DNA from: Pseudomonadota bacterium
GTDB lineage: Bacteria; Desulfobacterota; Desulfovibrionia; Desulfovibrionales; Desulfovibrionaceae
Assembly (NCBI GenBank): GCA_018822065.1
Contig: JAHJKV010000319.1
Span: 1-5,934 of the forward strand
Reading direction: 5' to 3'
Length of the DNA stretch: 5,934 bases
The notes below the pieces were generated by a model. It was not told the origin of the DNA and ran no database searches. It saw only the letters and a list, made by a program, of their open reading frames with translations. Within the stretch, counting starts at the first letter, position 1, and the number at the start of each line of letters is the position of its first letter. The translations under genes were made by a program, and so were the position numbers. Shown here piece after piece: positions 5,873 to 5,934 of this stretch.

Positions 5873-5934
5873 TCACCACTTGAGTGAAAGCCATTCCAGT
5901 TCAACGGCAAGAGACTTGAGGGTCTGGACAAAGG
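5873..5934 (-). CDS. Possible C-terminal end of a convergent minus-strand gene (partial)
   Basis: Reading the minus strand from the window edge gives 19 codons, FVQTLKSLAVELEWLSLKW, then a TGA (complement of 5873-5875). The residues look like an amphipathic helix, and the stop falls two bases beyond the stop of the + strand Cys-cluster gene, a common tail-to-tail arrangement. A frame this short is open by chance fairly often, so this is a tentative call. No family can be named. Confidence 0.3.
   Translation of the reverse strand, partial: FVQTLKSLAVELEWLSLKW

Noticed and set aside
5520..5894. Minus-strand 124-codon open frame at the right end
   Set aside because: It lies opposite the Cys-cluster gene, has no family features I recognise and crosses the mapped + strand motifs; it is best explained as an antisense shadow.
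1..5934. CRISPR array, tRNA, insertion sequence, toxin-antitoxin or defence genes
   Set aside because: No spaced direct repeats, terminal inverted repeats, transposase motifs, cloverleaf sequences or defence-type domains were seen on either strand.

Overview
The window looks like chromosomal DNA from a moderately GC-rich, Gram-negative, probably sulfate-reducing bacterium of the Desulfovibrio/Pseudodesulfovibrio type (Desulfobacterota). I infer this from protein character: a TRAP binding protein with the GHGPGLPHT-type segment, a PocR-domain histidine kinase of a kind common in that group, and a small Cys-cluster protein with a CVGCGxCC start. No rRNA or other phylogenetic marker is present.

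Layout. Bases 2-2908 hold a complete tripartite TRAP transporter set on the + strand in the order dctP (periplasmic binding protein, open at the left edge), dctQ (small membrane subunit) and dctM (large membrane subunit). A strong 11-bp hairpin lies between dctP and dctQ, dctQ and dctM overlap in TAATG, and a Rho-independent terminator follows dctM. Bases 3053-4420 encode a soluble PocR-domain sensor histidine kinase behind its own probable promoter. Bases 4620-5447 encode an MscS-type mechanosensitive channel behind a near-consensus sigma-70 promoter, closed by a second terminator. The right end holds a small Cys-rich protein of the YkgJ-like metal-cluster type with no conventional start codon. 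After it come what may be the last codons of a convergent minus-strand gene cut by the window edge.

How the parts may work together. DctP would capture a small carboxylate in the periplasm and DctQM would import it with an ion gradient. The kinase beside it carries a ligand-binding domain but no membrane segments, so it would read a cytoplasmic signal. A link between its ligand and the TRAP substrate is only a hypothesis from adjacency, and no response regulator is present. The MscS channel is a separate transcription unit for relief of hypo-osmotic stress.

The oddest place is the left edge. The first 120-odd bases are open in the dctP frame but encode no signal peptide. They are richer in G+C (82 of 120 bases against 70 of the next 120) and read like unrelated protein. 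This could be an assembly chimera, a rearrangement or a true fusion. I see no CRISPR array, RNA gene, insertion sequence or clear new defence or metabolic system here.
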